A DNA stretch of 64,000 nucleotides from Blastopirellula retiformator (GTDB lineage: Bacteria > Planctomycetota > Planctomycetia > Pirellulales > Pirellulaceae), in the NCBI RefSeq assembly GCF_007859755.1, contig NZ_SJPF01000002.1, positions 577,729-641,728 on the forward strand, read 5' to 3'. Below are positions 7,058 through 16,726 of this stretch, piece by piece. The notes under the pieces were generated by a model. It searched no databases, was not told the origin of the DNA, and saw only the letters and a list, made by a program, of their open reading frames with translations. Numbering within the stretch: position 1 is the first letter of the stretch; each line of letters opens with the position of its first letter. The position numbers were made by a program, and so were the translations under genes.

Positions 7058-10000
7058 CTATTCTTTGGTGATGGTTTCGTCCAGGCTGAGCGCCACGCGA
7101 GCCACAAGCGTCCAGGCCGCCAACTCCGCGGCATTTTCCGTTTCGCTCTTGTCGCCTGGCAGGATCTCGTCTGGTTTCAACTCGCCCGCTGCGATCCGGG
7201 CGCGCTGCTTGTCGAGCATCTGTTTCAATAGCGCAATTTCTTCCCCCTTCGGCATCCGGGCGATGCAGCACCGCATCGCGAAGGTCAACCGATCTTCATC
7301 CGAGTCGCCCCCGTCTTGGAGCGTGCGGGCAGCCAGCGCCGTCGCAAATTCCAGCGAGATCGGCTCGTTCAACATCGACAGCGCCTGCAGCGGCGTGTTC
7401 GACCGATTCCGTCGCACGCACGAGACATTCCCCGGCTCGGCGTCAAACGTTTCCAACATCGGATACGGAACGCTCCGAAAGCGAAACGTATAGAGAGCGC
7501 GGCGATATCGATCGCCTCCTTCGTCCTCGTTCCAAGTCTTGGGCCCGTAACTGGCCGGCGGTTGAAACAGGAAATCGGGCGCCGGCGGATAGACGGGCGG
7601 TCCACCGATCTCGTCGCTCAGCAGCCCGCTGGCGGTCAGACCAATGTCGCGGACAATCTCAGCCGGCACGCGAAATCTTGGCCCGCGGGCCAGCAACCGG
7701 TTGTACGGATCGCGCTGCAGTTTCTCCGGCGTCACTTGGGACGATTGCCGATAGACGTAGGAAGAGACGATCAGGCGGTGAATATGTTTCAGGCTCCAAT
7801 CGTTTTCCATCAGTTCGACCGCCAGCCAATCGAGCAGCTCTGGATGGGACGGCGGCGTACTTTGCGAACCAAGATCGTCGCTCGTTTCGACCAGCCCGAT
7901 GCCAAAGTAGGCTTGCCAAATGCGATTGACGATCGAGCGGGCGGTGGTCGGTGCGTCGCGATCGACCAACCATTTGGCAAAGGCGAGCCGCGACTGACCG
8001 GCTTCGGCGGGCATATCGTGCAAAAATGCCGGCACGCCCGGCTTCACCTCTTCGACCGGGCTGAGAAAGTCGCCCCGGTTGAGCAATGAAGTGGTTCGCG
8101 GCTTGTCGCGTTCTTCCAACACCAACTGCGAGGCGCCTTCGGGATGCGACGTCCACAGCGCCTCGATCCGGGCATTTTGTTCAGCCCACTCCGGCACGGT
8201 GGTGCGAAAGTAGCTGAAGACCGCTTGCTGTTCCGCTTCGCTTCGGTCGGCGGCCGGAATCGCCAAGATCTCGCGAACTTGCTGCGGCAGCGGATCGGCT
8301 TTGGGATCGCCATGCGTGGTGATCGAATACCGCGAACGCCCGAAGATGCAGTTGTGCTTATCGTTGCTGTTCCAGCCGCCATGCCGCATCGACGGATGAA
8401 CGGTCAAAATTGTTCCCCCTTCGTAACCGACCGGCTTCTCGAACACGAACACCGCCTTCCGCGGTTGATTGCGGCGACCGGGGCCGTTGTCGGTCGTCCA
8501 AGCAGTCTTGCTGTCGCCATCGATCGCAAATTCGATTCCTCCGGTAACCCGTTTGTCGCCACCGGCAGTCTTGATGTTGATCAAGTAGTCAGGCTGCGGC
8601 GCTTCGGCTGGATTCACATCGGCGGTCGCCGCGACCAGTTTGACTTTGGTACGCTTGCCGGGGTTATTGGCGGGCGCGGCGAAGATATCAAACTCGGTCA
8701 GCGCCGCCGTACCTCGCAGCGAACGCCCCGGTCCGTGACAGGGAAGCTGCGGATGGGTCAGCAGTTCTAAGCGCAGGGCGGTGATCATCTGGGTCTCGGT
8801 CGTCCGCATCGTAAACTGCGGCGCCGAGCTATGCGGCGCAAAGCTTTCGCTCAGGATCGACTGATCGGGGAGGACGCGAAACTTCTGCCCTTCAAACGGC
8901 AGATCGCCGGGGGTTAAGACTTCCCACGCCACCGTCTTCTCCGCCACGGCTTGCTCCCAATCTTCCATCCGCTTGGGCCATGCTGGATCAGACTGCTTTA
9001 GCTCGGTCTCGATCTCGGCGATCTCGCGTTGGATCGCAGCGATCTGTTCGGCCTCGGCCGGCGTGAACGTGGGGATGATCGCGTCATGCGTGCTGTTGAG
9101 AAAGGCGAACATTCCGTAGTATTCGCGCTGCGTCAGCGGATCGTACTTGTGCGTGTGGCACTGGGCGCACTGCAGCGTCAGGCCCATCACCGCCTTGCCG
9201 ACGGCATCGATGCGATCGAACATCGCCGCCATCCGAAACTCTTCCGGATCGGCGCCCCCTTCTTCGTTGATCATCGAGTTGCGCAAGAATCCAGTCGCAA
9301 CCAGTTGGTCTTGATTGGGATGCGGCAACAAGTCGCCGGCAATCTGCTGCACAACAAACTGGTCGTATGGCAAGTCGCGATTGAGCGCCGCCACAACCCA
9401 ATCGCGATAAAACCAGTTCTGCCGCGGCAAATCTTTTTCGTACCCGTCGGAATCGGCATACCGCGCCGCATCGAGCCAGTCGCGCCCCCAGCGTTCGCCA
9501 AAGTGGGGCGACGAGAGCAACCGCTCGATCTGCCGCTGCTCGGCGCCGGGCTCTTTGTCGGCGACGAAAGCGTCGACTTCGGCAATCGACGGCGGCAAAC
9601 CGATCAGGTCCAAGCTGAGCCGACGCAGCCAGATCGACCGGTCGGCTTCTGCAGACGGCGCCAAGCCTTCCGCCTCCAAGCCCCGGAAGACGAACGCATC
9701 GATCGGATTGCAAACTGCGGCCGCTTGTTTCACCTGCGGAACCGGCGGCCGGGTCGGCGGCGTGAAGGCCCAATGTGCTTCGTATTTTCCGCCCGCGGCG
9801 ATCCAGCGTTTTAGCAACTCGATCTGCTCGGCCGACAACGACTTGCCCGACTCGTGTGGCGGCATCGCCAGGTCGGCGTCGCCAGAAACGATACGGGCAA
9901 CCAATTCGCTCTCGTCAGGCTCACCCGGCACGATCGCCGCCGCATGGGCGCCTTCGGCCGTGTCGAGCCGCAGATCGGCTTCGCGATGCAGTGGATCTGG

Positions 10001-10132
10001 GCCGTGACACTGAAAACAGTTATCCGACAAGATCGGCCGGATATCACGCTGAAAGTCGACCGCCGGCGTTTCGGCGACCGCCAAACCGCCCAGCAGCGAG
10101 AACACAAGAAAGGGTGCGACAACACGAATCAT
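7058..10132 (-). CDS. PSD1 and planctomycete cytochrome c domain-containing protein
   Basis: Large exported protein of 1024 residues. A signal peptide (MIRVVAPFLVFSLLGGLAVA) is followed by the planctomycete cytochrome domain with heme site C39-F-Q-C42-H43 and the LRLDTAEGA motif. Next comes the DUF1549 domain with GERWGRDWLDAARYADSDGY and a second CxxCH (CAQCHTHKYDPLTQREYY). A central region with probable carbohydrate-binding or discoidin character lies near residues 430-620, and the C-terminal DUF1553 (PSD1) domain has NRIWQAYFGIGLVETSDDLG and RNRSNTPLQALSMLNEP. Order and length match the family. Upstream lies an 825-bp repeat-rich gap. Downstream the DUF1501 gene follows 29 bp later. Role: presumed extracytoplasmic redox protein; substrate unknown. 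Confidence 0.93.
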   Translation of the reverse strand: MIRVVAPFLVFSLLGGLAVAETPAVDFQRDIRPILSDNCFQCHGPDPLHREADLRLDTAEGAHAAAIVPGEPDESELVARIVSGDADLAMPPHESGKSLSAEQIELLKRWIAAGGKYEAHWAFTPPTRPPVPQVKQAAAVCNPIDAFVFRGLEAEGLAPSAEADRSIWLRRLSLDLIGLPPSIAEVDAFVADKEPGAEQRQIERLLSSPHFGERWGRDWLDAARYADSDGYEKDLPRQNWFYRDWVVAALNRDLPYDQFVVQQIAGDLLPHPNQDQLVATGFLRNSMINEEGGADPEEFRMAAMFDRIDAVGKAVMGLTLQCAQCHTHKYDPLTQREYYGMFAFLNSTHDAIIPTFTPAEAEQIAAIQREIAEIETELKQSDPAWPKRMEDWEQAVAEKTVAWEVLTPGDLPFEGQKFRVLPDQSILSESFAPHSSAPQFTMRTTETQMITALRLELLTHPQLPCHGPGRSLRGTAALTEFDIFAAPANNPGKRTKVKLVAATADVNPAEAPQPDYLINIKTAGGDKRVTGGIEFAIDGDSKTAWTTDNGPGRRNQPRKAVFVFEKPVGYEGGTILTVHPSMRHGGWNSNDKHNCIFGRSRYSITTHGDPKADPLPQQVREILAIPAADRSEAEQQAVFSYFRTTVPEWAEQNARIEALWTSHPEGASQLVLEERDKPRTTSLLNRGDFLSPVEEVKPGVPAFLHDMPAEAGQSRLAFAKWLVDRDAPTTARSIVNRIWQAYFGIGLVETSDDLGSQSTPPSHPELLDWLAVELMENDWSLKHIHRLIVSSYVYRQSSQVTPEKLQRDPYNRLLARGPRFRVPAEIVRDIGLTASGLLSDEIGGPPVYPPAPDFLFQPPASYGPKTWNEDEGGDRYRRALYTFRFRSVPYPMLETFDAEPGNVSCVRRNRSNTPLQALSMLNEPISLEFATALAARTLQDGGDSDEDRLTFAMRCCIARMPKGEEIALLKQMLDKQRARIAAGELKPDEILPGDKSETENAAELAAWTLVARVALSLDETITKE

Positions 10133-10503
10133 CCGTCGAGCGACCTGTTGCAGGGAGGAGCGAGGGAGAGATGAGGAGGCAGGATCGAAATTTTCCCGAC
10201 TTTTTTAGTCTACTTTAGTGTACCAAAGATCGCCCACGAAATCTCGTGCAATTCACCGAGTTGTTACCCCATAGATTTGCTTGCCAAATTGCTCGATCTT
10301 TGGGAAGATCCGTTGTTCTCGGCCTCCAGCGCCTGATCACCGACTGGCGGTCTCTTATCTAATGCCCACGCGCGCTCTTCCAACAGAACTGAGGTTCTGC
10401 CGTACTTGGTTCTGGCCACCGAGCCGCCAATCCGCTTTGGAAAAACCCCAATCGGAAGCAACACCACTGCGCGCCGACGACTACCACCGACGAACCGCCT
10501 CAA

Positions 10504-10827
10504 GAAAAACGCGCCGCGGTCCAGTCCAGTCCGACACTAACCCGAGGGAATGCGGCCCCAATCAACCGCCGCCAAAAAGAAAAAACGAATCGTCCAGTCC
10601 ACTAATCCGTAGGGTGCGTCGGGACGCACCGCGAACCTGCTCTGCGGCAGAAACCAAGATCGCGTGGAAACGCAACGGCCCCAAGAGGTTGTGTTGCCAC
10701 GCAGGCAAAGAACAAGCCAACTTGGCAGGTTCCTGGTGCGTCCAGACGCACCCTACAAAAAAAAAACGCGCCGCGGTCCAGTCGCAGATCGACGGGCGCG
10801 CCCAAAAAACAAAAACCGTCCAGTCCA
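10504..10827 (-). repeat. Cluster A of the GGACTGGACCG/T-tract motif
   Basis: On the minus strand this gap carries four copies of a short motif, GGACTGG(ACCG) followed within about 3-12 bases by a run of T. They lie at about 10504-10532, 10579-10600, 10757-10783 and 10805-10827. The first reads as a doubled GGACTGGACTGGACCG. Two further clusters occur near 40.8-41.1 kb and 59.4-60.1 kb. No gene is visible between 10133 and 10957; apart from this cluster and the palindromic element at 10609 nothing else was recognised. Confidence 0.7.
10609..10756. repeat. GTAG-headed paired palindrome (BIME-like), copy M1
   Basis: The two ends mirror each other: GTAGGGTGCGTCGGGACGCACC at the left (22 nt, 10609-10630) and its near complement at the right, ending in CCCTAC at 10756. 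Each end is itself a hairpin (GGTGCGTC/GACGCACC). GTAG followed by a palindrome is the known layout of REP sequences mobilised by RAYT (IS200/IS605-like) enzymes, and two in opposite orientation form a BIME. Further copies are at 40844-40981 and 41435-41573. No RAYT gene is in the window. Confidence 0.75.
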
Positions 10828-10957
10828 GCCGACTTTCGCCGCATCGCCGCAATTGGCACAGTTCGCCTTGTGATTTCCGGAGGTGCGGCCAATAATCGAA
10901 GTCTCCAGATGGGGCCGCTGCGCCCCCTCTACCTATTCCGTCAAGTCGCAACGCCTG

Positions 10958-11284
10958 ATGTCATCCGCCCAAGACCCTGCAGAAATCCCCGGCGCCGACG
11001 CCTGTGCCAACTACCTGAAGGCGCTGGCCGACCCACATCGGCTGCAGATCATTCGCGCCTTGCAACAAGGGGCAATGAGCGTCAGCGACATCGCGCTGCT
11101 CTTGGAACTGGAAATCGCCAACGCCTCGCATCACTTGCGGGTGCTGTATCACGCCCAGATCGTGAAGACGCACAAAGATGGGAAGTTCGTCTATTACGAA
11201 GTGAATCCGGCGTTCCTAAAAAGCAAAGCGGCCAGCTCGTTCGATTTCGGCTGTTGCCAGTTCGACTTGCGAAACTTGGAGTAG
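10958..11284 (+). CDS. ArsR/SmtB family winged-helix transcriptional regulator
   Basis: Small DNA-binding protein of about 108 residues. The HTH region reads LKALADPHRLQIIRAL, then MSVSDIALLLELEIANASHH as recognition helix and VYYEVNP as the wing, a standard ArsR-type winged helix. The C-terminal end carries a CC pair (DFGCCQFDL) that could bind metal or sense thiols, but the classical ELCVCDL-like metal site in helix 3 is absent. ATG 10958 was chosen because the domain begins soon after it; upstream in-frame sequence is not family-like, and the ribosome site is weak. It is convergent with the hydantoinase gene, only 2 bp separating the stop codons. Its target is unknown. Confidence 0.85.
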   Translation: MSSAQDPAEIPGADACANYLKALADPHRLQIIRALQQGAMSVSDIALLLELEIANASHHLRVLYHAQIVKTHKDGKFVYYEVNPAFLKSKAASSFDFGCCQFDLRNLE

Positions 11285-11286
11285 TT

Positions 11287-14200
11287 TCAGCCATGGGCGC
11301 CATACCCGCCGCCGCCGGGCGTATGAATCGCGATCACGTCGCCCGGCTGTAGATCAAAACTGACGATCCCCGGCAGCTCGACCACCGTACCGTCGGCCCG
11401 AATCAACGTATTCTCGCCCAACTGGCCTGGCTCTCCGCCGGACAGGCCGTACGGCGGATAAGGCCCGCGGCGCTGGGTCAGTAGCGAACCAGTCATCGGC
11501 CGCAGGAACTCGATCTCCCGAATCACGCCGTCGCCGCCGCAATGTTGGCCAGCGCCGCCGGAACCGCGACGAATGGCGAACCGCCGCACGCGAGCCGGAA
11601 AACGCAGTTCGAACACTTCGACGTCGGTCATCCGGGTGTTGGTCATATGCGTGTGAACAGCCGAAGCGCCTGCGGCGGTCGATGTCGCGCCGGCGCCGCC
11701 GCAGATCGTTTCGTAATAGCCAAACGTTGCGTCGCCAAAGCTGAAGTTATTCATCGTCCCCTGACTGGCGGCCGCCAATTGCAATGCGCCCAGCAAGACG
11801 TCGACCACCCGCTGCGAAGTCTCGACGTTGCCGGCGGCGACGGCGGCGCACTTGGCAGGTTCACCCAGGAAAGGAGGATTCAAGAAGCACTCGGGCAAGC
11901 GGATCTCGACCGGCTCCAGCACTCCTTGGTTCAGCGGAATCTCTTCGTCGAGCATCGAGCGCAAACAGTACATCACCGCCGCCGTCACGATCGCCCGATT
12001 GGCGTTCAAGTTGCCAGCTAAGACAGGGCCGGTTCCTTGAAAATCGATCACCGCTTGATCGCCGGAAATATCAATCTCGACCACCAATGGCGAGCCATCA
12101 TCCAGATGATCTTCAAACCGATGTTTGCCCGAAGTCAACTTCGCCAGCGCTGCCCGCGTTTTGGTGGCGGCGGCGTGTTGAATATGCTGAGCGTATCGCT
12201 CGACCACCGACAGTCCATAACCGGCGACCATCCCCTGGAGATCGATGCGGCCATGATTGTTGGCGGCCAACTGCGCGGCGACGTCGGCCACGTTGTCAGC
12301 GACGTTCCGCGACGGATATTGAGCGTCGCGCAGGATCGACTCGAACCCTTCCCAATCGGCGACGCCGTCGCTCATCAGGCGGAAGTTGTCGATCAAGACG
12401 CCCTCCTCGGCCAGGGTCTGCGAGCCGGAAGGCATCGAGCCGGCCGCGATTCCGCCGATCTCGGCATGATGGGCGCGACTGGCGGCGAAAAACTGCGGCC
12501 GCTCGGCGGCTTCGCCAATGTAGACCGGCGTAATCACCGTCACGTCGGGCAGATGCGAGCCGCCGCGGTACGGATTGTTGGTGACGTAGGCGCTGCCCGG
12601 CTTCATCTGCGGATTGGCGGCGATCGTCGCTTTGACCGTTTCCCCCATCGCCCCGAGATGAACCGGAATGTGCGGCGCGTTGGCGATCAGGTCGCCGTCG
12701 CCGGTAAAAATCGCACAGCTGAAGTCGAGCCGCTCCTTGACGTTGACGCTGACCGACGTGTTTTGCAGCGCGACTCCCATTTGCTCGGCGATCGCCGCAA
12801 ACTGATTGTTGATGATCTCCAGCAAGATTGGATCGGCGACGTCGGCGTCAATTGCAGCGACCTCCGAACCAGCGTCGGCGCTGCGACGCACGATCAACTC
12901 GCCGCCGCTCCAGACTTCGGCCGACCAGCCTGGATCGATTACCGTGGTCGCCAGTCGTTCGGCAACCAGCGCCGGACCTTCGATTACTGCGCCCGTAGCG
13001 AGTTGTTCGCGCTGATAGGTGGGCGTCGACCAATCTTTGCCGGCGAAGCTGACGGTTACCTCACCGGTTGGCTGTGGCGAAGTCCGCTCGCCCGGCTCAC
13101 TGAGTTTGTCGTCGCGGCGCTCTTGCGCGATCGCTTCAACGCGGGCCGCGACCAATTCGATTTGCTGTTGACGGCGACAATAACCATATCGCCGCTCGTG
13201 CTCTTGGTGATACCGCTCAGCCAGGTCGGCAAGCGGCCGGGCCAGAATCGACAGCGACGCCTCGAGCCCGCGATAACGCAGCTCGACCTCTTCGCGACAT
13301 TCGATGGTACTTTCGTCAATTCCTTCGGCCGCGACGTCGGCGATCGCCTCTTGCTGCAATTCGGCGTAGATAGCATCGAGCCAACCCAGGCTCCCTTCCA
13401 ACACTCGATAGAGCCCGCGGGTGGCGTAACGTGTGGTGACCGCGGCGCCGATGCCGACGGCGCTCAGGATGCCGGCGTCGGGATGGGAGATCAACGTTTC
13501 GATCCCCAGCAGATCGGCAACCGCGCACGCATGCTGTCCGGCGGCGCCGCCAAACGGCGCCAATACGTAGGCCCGAGGATCGTAACCCTTGGCGACCGAG
13601 ATGGTGCGGATCGCCTTGGCGATGTTGGCGTTAGCGATCTGCAGAAAACCGGCCGCCAACTCGTGCGGCGTCATCTGCTGGCCGGTCGCCGCGGCAACCT
13701 TGGCGGCGATTTCCGAAAGCCGCCGCTCGACGGCCGCCTGATCGAGCGCAAAGGGGAACTGCGCCCCTTGCAATTTGCCCAGCGCCAGATTGACGTCGGT
13801 CACCGTCAACGGACCGCCGCAGCCATAACAGGCGGGCCCCGGATCGGCGCCAGCGCTGGCCGGACCAACCGTCAGCTTGACGCCGTCAAAATCGCAGATC
13901 GACCCGCCGCCGGCGGCGACCGTTTCGATCGCCATCATCGGCGTCACGATCCGCACGCCTGCCTTTTCGGTTTCGAACTGCCGTTCGAACGAACCGTCGA
14001 AGCGGGAGACGTCGGTGCTGGTGCCCCCCATATCGAACCCGATCGCTTTGCCGAAGCCGGCCTGCTGGGCAGCCGCCGCGTATCCGACAACGCCGCCGGC
14101 TGGGCCCGACAAGATGCTATCTTTGCCCGAGAACTTTTCGGCCGCGACCAAACCGCCGGCCGACGTGAGCAGACTCAAGCGGCTTCCTGCACCAAGCGCC

Positions 14201-15096
14201 TGTTGAATCGCGCCGACATAGTCGCGCAAGATTGGATTCAGATAGGCGTCGACCACCGTCGTATCGCCCCGGGCGACCAGCTTGATCAGCGGCGCCGCTT
14301 CGTGCGAAGCGCTGACTTCCGTAAAGCCAACCTGCCGGGCAATCGCTTCGACCTGTCGTTCATGGTCTGGATTGCGATAGCCATGCAACAGCGCGATCGC
14401 CAACGAGCGAATCCCGGCGTCGTACAGCTGTCGCAGTTGCCGCTCGGTTTCGTGTTCATCCAGCGGTTGAAGGACCGAACCGTCGGCGGCCAACCGCTCG
14501 TTCAGTTCCACCACGCGCTTCACCAGCGACGTCGACTTCTGGATGTTCAGCTGAAACAGGTGGGGACGGTTTTGATAGCCGATCTCCAGAATGTCGCCAA
14601 AGCCGACCGTCGTGACGAGACCAACGTCGGCGCCGCTTCGCGTGAGCAGCGCGTTAGTGCCGCGGGTCGTGCCGAGCCGGACGTCGACCGCCGGAATCGG
14701 TTCGTCCCGAGCCAAGCCCAACAGTCGCCGCATGCCAACCAACGGCGCCTCTTCGTCCCCTTCCAGCACGTAGAGCGATCCTGGGGCGGGCGCGACGTCG
14801 AAGGGGCGATCAAGCGTCAGCTTGCCGGCAGCCGCGTCAAACTCCACGATTTGCCGCGCGGCCAAGGGCTCTCCTTGTTCGCCCAGCAACTGCAATCGAT
14901 AGCCCCGCCAGACGTTGGGCCCGTCCTGACGGCGAGTCTCGTCAACGATCGCGCCCGCGTCGCTGCCGGCGCCGATGGTCCCCTGCAACTTGCCGGAGCT
15001 GAGAACCTTGATGCGGCGAATTTCCGCACCGCGGCGCATCAAGCAATCGGTAAACGTTCCGCCAACATCCATCCAAAATTCAGGTCGCTTCACCAT
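11287..15096 (-). CDS. Fused hydantoinase/5-oxoprolinase (HyuA-HyuB)
   Basis: Protein of 1269 residues, the length of single-chain ATP-dependent 5-oxoprolinases. The N-terminal half is HyuA-like: MDVGGTFTDCLMR is the phosphate-binding loop, with LGTTRGTNALLTR, IGFDMGGTSTDVSRFDG and LAPFGGAAGQHACAVADLL following. The second half, from about residue 770, is HyuB-like: LEIINNQFAAIAEQMGVAL, KERLDFSCAIF, HLGAMGETVKAT and NNPYRGGSHLPDVTVITP. It would hydrolyse 5-oxoproline or a hydantoin to an open-chain amino acid with ATP; which one cannot be told. Start ATG 15096 has AAGAGACG upstream and puts the DVGGTFTD loop at residue 10. No transport or amidohydrolase partner lies beside it. Confidence 0.92.
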   Translation of the reverse strand: MVKRPEFWMDVGGTFTDCLMRRGAEIRRIKVLSSGKLQGTIGAGSDAGAIVDETRRQDGPNVWRGYRLQLLGEQGEPLAARQIVEFDAAAGKLTLDRPFDVAPAPGSLYVLEGDEEAPLVGMRRLLGLARDEPIPAVDVRLGTTRGTNALLTRSGADVGLVTTVGFGDILEIGYQNRPHLFQLNIQKSTSLVKRVVELNERLAADGSVLQPLDEHETERQLRQLYDAGIRSLAIALLHGYRNPDHERQVEAIARQVGFTEVSASHEAAPLIKLVARGDTTVVDAYLNPILRDYVGAIQQALGAGSRLSLLTSAGGLVAAEKFSGKDSILSGPAGGVVGYAAAAQQAGFGKAIGFDMGGTSTDVSRFDGSFERQFETEKAGVRIVTPMMAIETVAAGGGSICDFDGVKLTVGPASAGADPGPACYGCGGPLTVTDVNLALGKLQGAQFPFALDQAAVERRLSEIAAKVAAATGQQMTPHELAAGFLQIANANIAKAIRTISVAKGYDPRAYVLAPFGGAAGQHACAVADLLGIETLISHPDAGILSAVGIGAAVTTRYATRGLYRVLEGSLGWLDAIYAELQQEAIADVAAEGIDESTIECREEVELRYRGLEASLSILARPLADLAERYHQEHERRYGYCRRQQQIELVAARVEAIAQERRDDKLSEPGERTSPQPTGEVTVSFAGKDWSTPTYQREQLATGAVIEGPALVAERLATTVIDPGWSAEVWSGGELIVRRSADAGSEVAAIDADVADPILLEIINNQFAAIAEQMGVALQNTSVSVNVKERLDFSCAIFTGDGDLIANAPHIPVHLGAMGETVKATIAANPQMKPGSAYVTNNPYRGGSHLPDVTVITPVYIGEAAERPQFFAASRAHHAEIGGIAAGSMPSGSQTLAEEGVLIDNFRLMSDGVADWEGFESILRDAQYPSRNVADNVADVAAQLAANNHGRIDLQGMVAGYGLSVVERYAQHIQHAAATKTRAALAKLTSGKHRFEDHLDDGSPLVVEIDISGDQAVIDFQGTGPVLAGNLNANRAIVTAAVMYCLRSMLDEEIPLNQGVLEPVEIRLPECFLNPPFLGEPAKCAAVAAGNVETSQRVVDVLLGALQLAAASQGTMNNFSFGDATFGYYETICGGAGATSTAAGASAVHTHMTNTRMTDVEVFELRFPARVRRFAIRRGSGGAGQHCGGDGVIREIEFLRPMTGSLLTQRRGPYPPYGLSGGEPGQLGENTLIRADGTVVELPGIVSFDLQPGDVIAIHTPGGGGYGAHG

Positions 15097-15300
15097 CGTC
15101 TCTTCGCTGTGCAGTCTAGAGGCATCGCCATTGGGAACCATCGAGTATCGAGCGATTTCGCCGACTTGAGTAGATGGGCCAACAGAAGAAATCGAGGCCG
15201 CCGAGCGCAAATCGCCGCCAGTAGAATCAAAATTCTCGGCAAACCCAACCATTTGCGCCCGATTTCGCCCCCATACCCCCGAACCACAACAGGTCCGGCC

Positions 15301-15329
15301 TTGTCAGAGAAATTAACCCGGTGTAAATT
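15301..15329 (+). promoter_or_regulatory. Promoter of tRNA-Pro
   Basis: TTGTCA (15301-15306) and TAAATT (15324-15329) are separated by exactly 17 bp, a good match to the housekeeping sigma-70 consensus. Transcription would begin near 15336, about 23 bp before the tRNA. Confidence 0.6.
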
Positions 15330-15358
15330 GCCGGTTTCGTCAAACCACTTGGCGAAGA

Positions 15359-15433
15359 CGGGGTATAGCGCAGCCTGGTTAGCGCGTTTGACTGGGGGTC
15401 AAAAGGTCGCAGGTTCGAATCCTGTTACCCCGA
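15359..15433 (+). tRNA. tRNA-Pro(GGG)
   Basis: Cloverleaf readable by eye. The acceptor stem CGGGGTA (15359-15365) pairs with TACCCCG (15426-15432), with discriminator A. The D arm is GCGC/GCGC. The anticodon stem TTTGA/TCAAA encloses the loop CTGGGGG, giving anticodon GGG. The T arm is GCAGG TTCGAAT CCTGT. The CCA end is not encoded. A promoter and a terminator flank it, so it is a single transcription unit. Confidence 0.93.
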
Positions 15434-15436
15434 CTA

Positions 15437-15477
15437 CACAAGGCCGTAGTCCGCAAGGATTTGCGGCCTTTGTTGTG
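15437..15477 (+). terminator. Terminator after tRNA-Pro
   Basis: CACAAGGCCG pairs with CGGCCTTTGTTGTG in an imperfect stem that also contains the inner hairpin CCGCAA/TTGCGG. It starts four bases after the tRNA and continues into a T-rich stretch. The rest of the gap to 15576 shows nothing else. Confidence 0.6.
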
Positions 15478-15576
15478 CGCCGATGGTTCTCCCTGCGTTT
15501 CGCTCGGTTCGGCTGCTCGCTGCACTCGAAATTCTTGGCGAGCGTCGCGGCGATTTTTTCGCCTCTCTGGCGACGA

Positions 15577-16611
15577 CTACTTTGCCGCAGCATCCTTCGT
15601 CGGTCGCTGGTGTTGTTCAAGCCAGGCACAGGCCGCTTCGGCCAAGCCTTCATGTCCCCCTTCAAAGATCGTAAGCCGGGCGTTGCCGGCATGGCGGCGG
15701 AGTTTCAGGTCGCGGCCGTAGGTGGCGTCGACTTCGGTATCTTGCGGCTGGGGGCTGGTCAGCTGGCTGCTGCCCCACAGTTGCTGCATCTCTTCTTCGG
15801 TAACCGTCTTAGCGCCCCGCTTGTCGGCGATTTTGTTGAACGCGCGGATCGAATGCTGGAAGGGAACCGAGCCTGTCTGGCCGTCATGCACGCCGGCGGC
15901 AATGTCGACCGGCAAGTCGCCAATCTGGTCGATCCAGGTCAGCGGCGAGCGATCGCGGTATTGCTGGTCGACTTCAGGACTGTCGCCGGGCGCCCCGCCG
16001 CACGACTTGGCCAGCATCTTGGCATAGTTGCGCGGAACGCCGTTGACCGTGTGCTCGTTATACCAACGCGCCAAGTCGGTGATCCCGACCCAGGCTGAAA
16101 CCGCGGTAAAGCGATCGGGATGCCGCCCCGCCATCAGCAGCGACATGTGGCCTCCGCCTGAGGCGCCGGCCAAGTAGACCCGGCTTGGATCGGCGTTGAG
16201 CTTCTGAAGCGCAAAGTCGACGCTGTCGAGTATGTCGGCCTGGGCCGCTTTCGAGCCACAGGCCAGCGATTGCTTGTTGGGACCACGAAAGTTCGGTTCG
16301 ACGAAAATCCAACCTCGATCGACGGCAGCCGACACCCAAGCCGGTTGATTGAGATGATAGTCGGTGCTCCAGGAATGAAGAAACACCAACACCGGCCGCT
16401 GCTCTTTCGCTTCGCCAGGGGGCAGCACATAGCGAAGCGGCTGTTGCGTCGCATCGAACGAGCTGACGAACTTCGCTTCGACATATTTGTGTTGGGCGGC
16501 GACCGCAGAACCTTCGTTCGTGGCGGCTTGTTTTTCACCACTCTCGGCGAGGGCATAAACAGGTACGGTAAAGCAGATCGCTAACACGCAGCGGCGGGAA
16601 AGTCGTGACAT
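15577..16611 (-). CDS. Secreted alpha/beta hydrolase, PHB-depolymerase/feruloyl-esterase-like
   Basis: Alpha/beta hydrolase of 344 residues with a signal peptide (MSRLSRRCVLAICFTVPVYA). LPPGEAKEQRPVLVFLHSW starts the hydrolase core. The nucleophile elbow is LAGASGGGHMSLLMAGRHPD (GxSxG, serine in GASGG). GVHDGQTGSVPFQHS contains the probable acid residue, and EGGHEG near the end holds the catalytic histidine. Layout matches the PHB-depolymerase or acetyl-xylan-esterase group of secreted esterases; substrate is unknown. ATG 16611 was chosen because it starts the signal peptide; the ribosome site is poor. Repeat copy R2 lies 115 bp upstream. Confidence 0.82.
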   Translation of the reverse strand: MSRLSRRCVLAICFTVPVYALAESGEKQAATNEGSAVAAQHKYVEAKFVSSFDATQQPLRYVLPPGEAKEQRPVLVFLHSWSTDYHLNQPAWVSAAVDRGWIFVEPNFRGPNKQSLACGSKAAQADILDSVDFALQKLNADPSRVYLAGASGGGHMSLLMAGRHPDRFTAVSAWVGITDLARWYNEHTVNGVPRNYAKMLAKSCGGAPGDSPEVDQQYRDRSPLTWIDQIGDLPVDIAAGVHDGQTGSVPFQHSIRAFNKIADKRGAKTVTEEEMQQLWGSSQLTSPQPQDTEVDATYGRDLKLRRHAGNARLTIFEGGHEGLAEAACAWLEQHQRPTKDAAAK

Positions 16612-16726
16612 GATATTGGCGGGGAGTGAGGAAGGAGATTGCGTGGCAATAGGCCTATGGTAGCTTCGTTCCGCATCCAATTCCACCAATGTGGATGGGA
16701 AGAGCGACACCGGTGCGTTGTGCTAA

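Noticed and set aside
15399-15692. Minus-strand frame ending GVTGFEPATF
   Set aside because: This tail is a well-known false protein produced by reading through a tRNA gene, here tRNA-Pro.
12037-16098. A plus-strand open frame of about 1350 codons
   Set aside because: It lies opposite the hydantoinase gene and continues through the tRNA-Pro gene into the esterase gene. Its protein has no recognisable motif and is rich in R, D and G as expected from antisense reading of G+C-rich codons.
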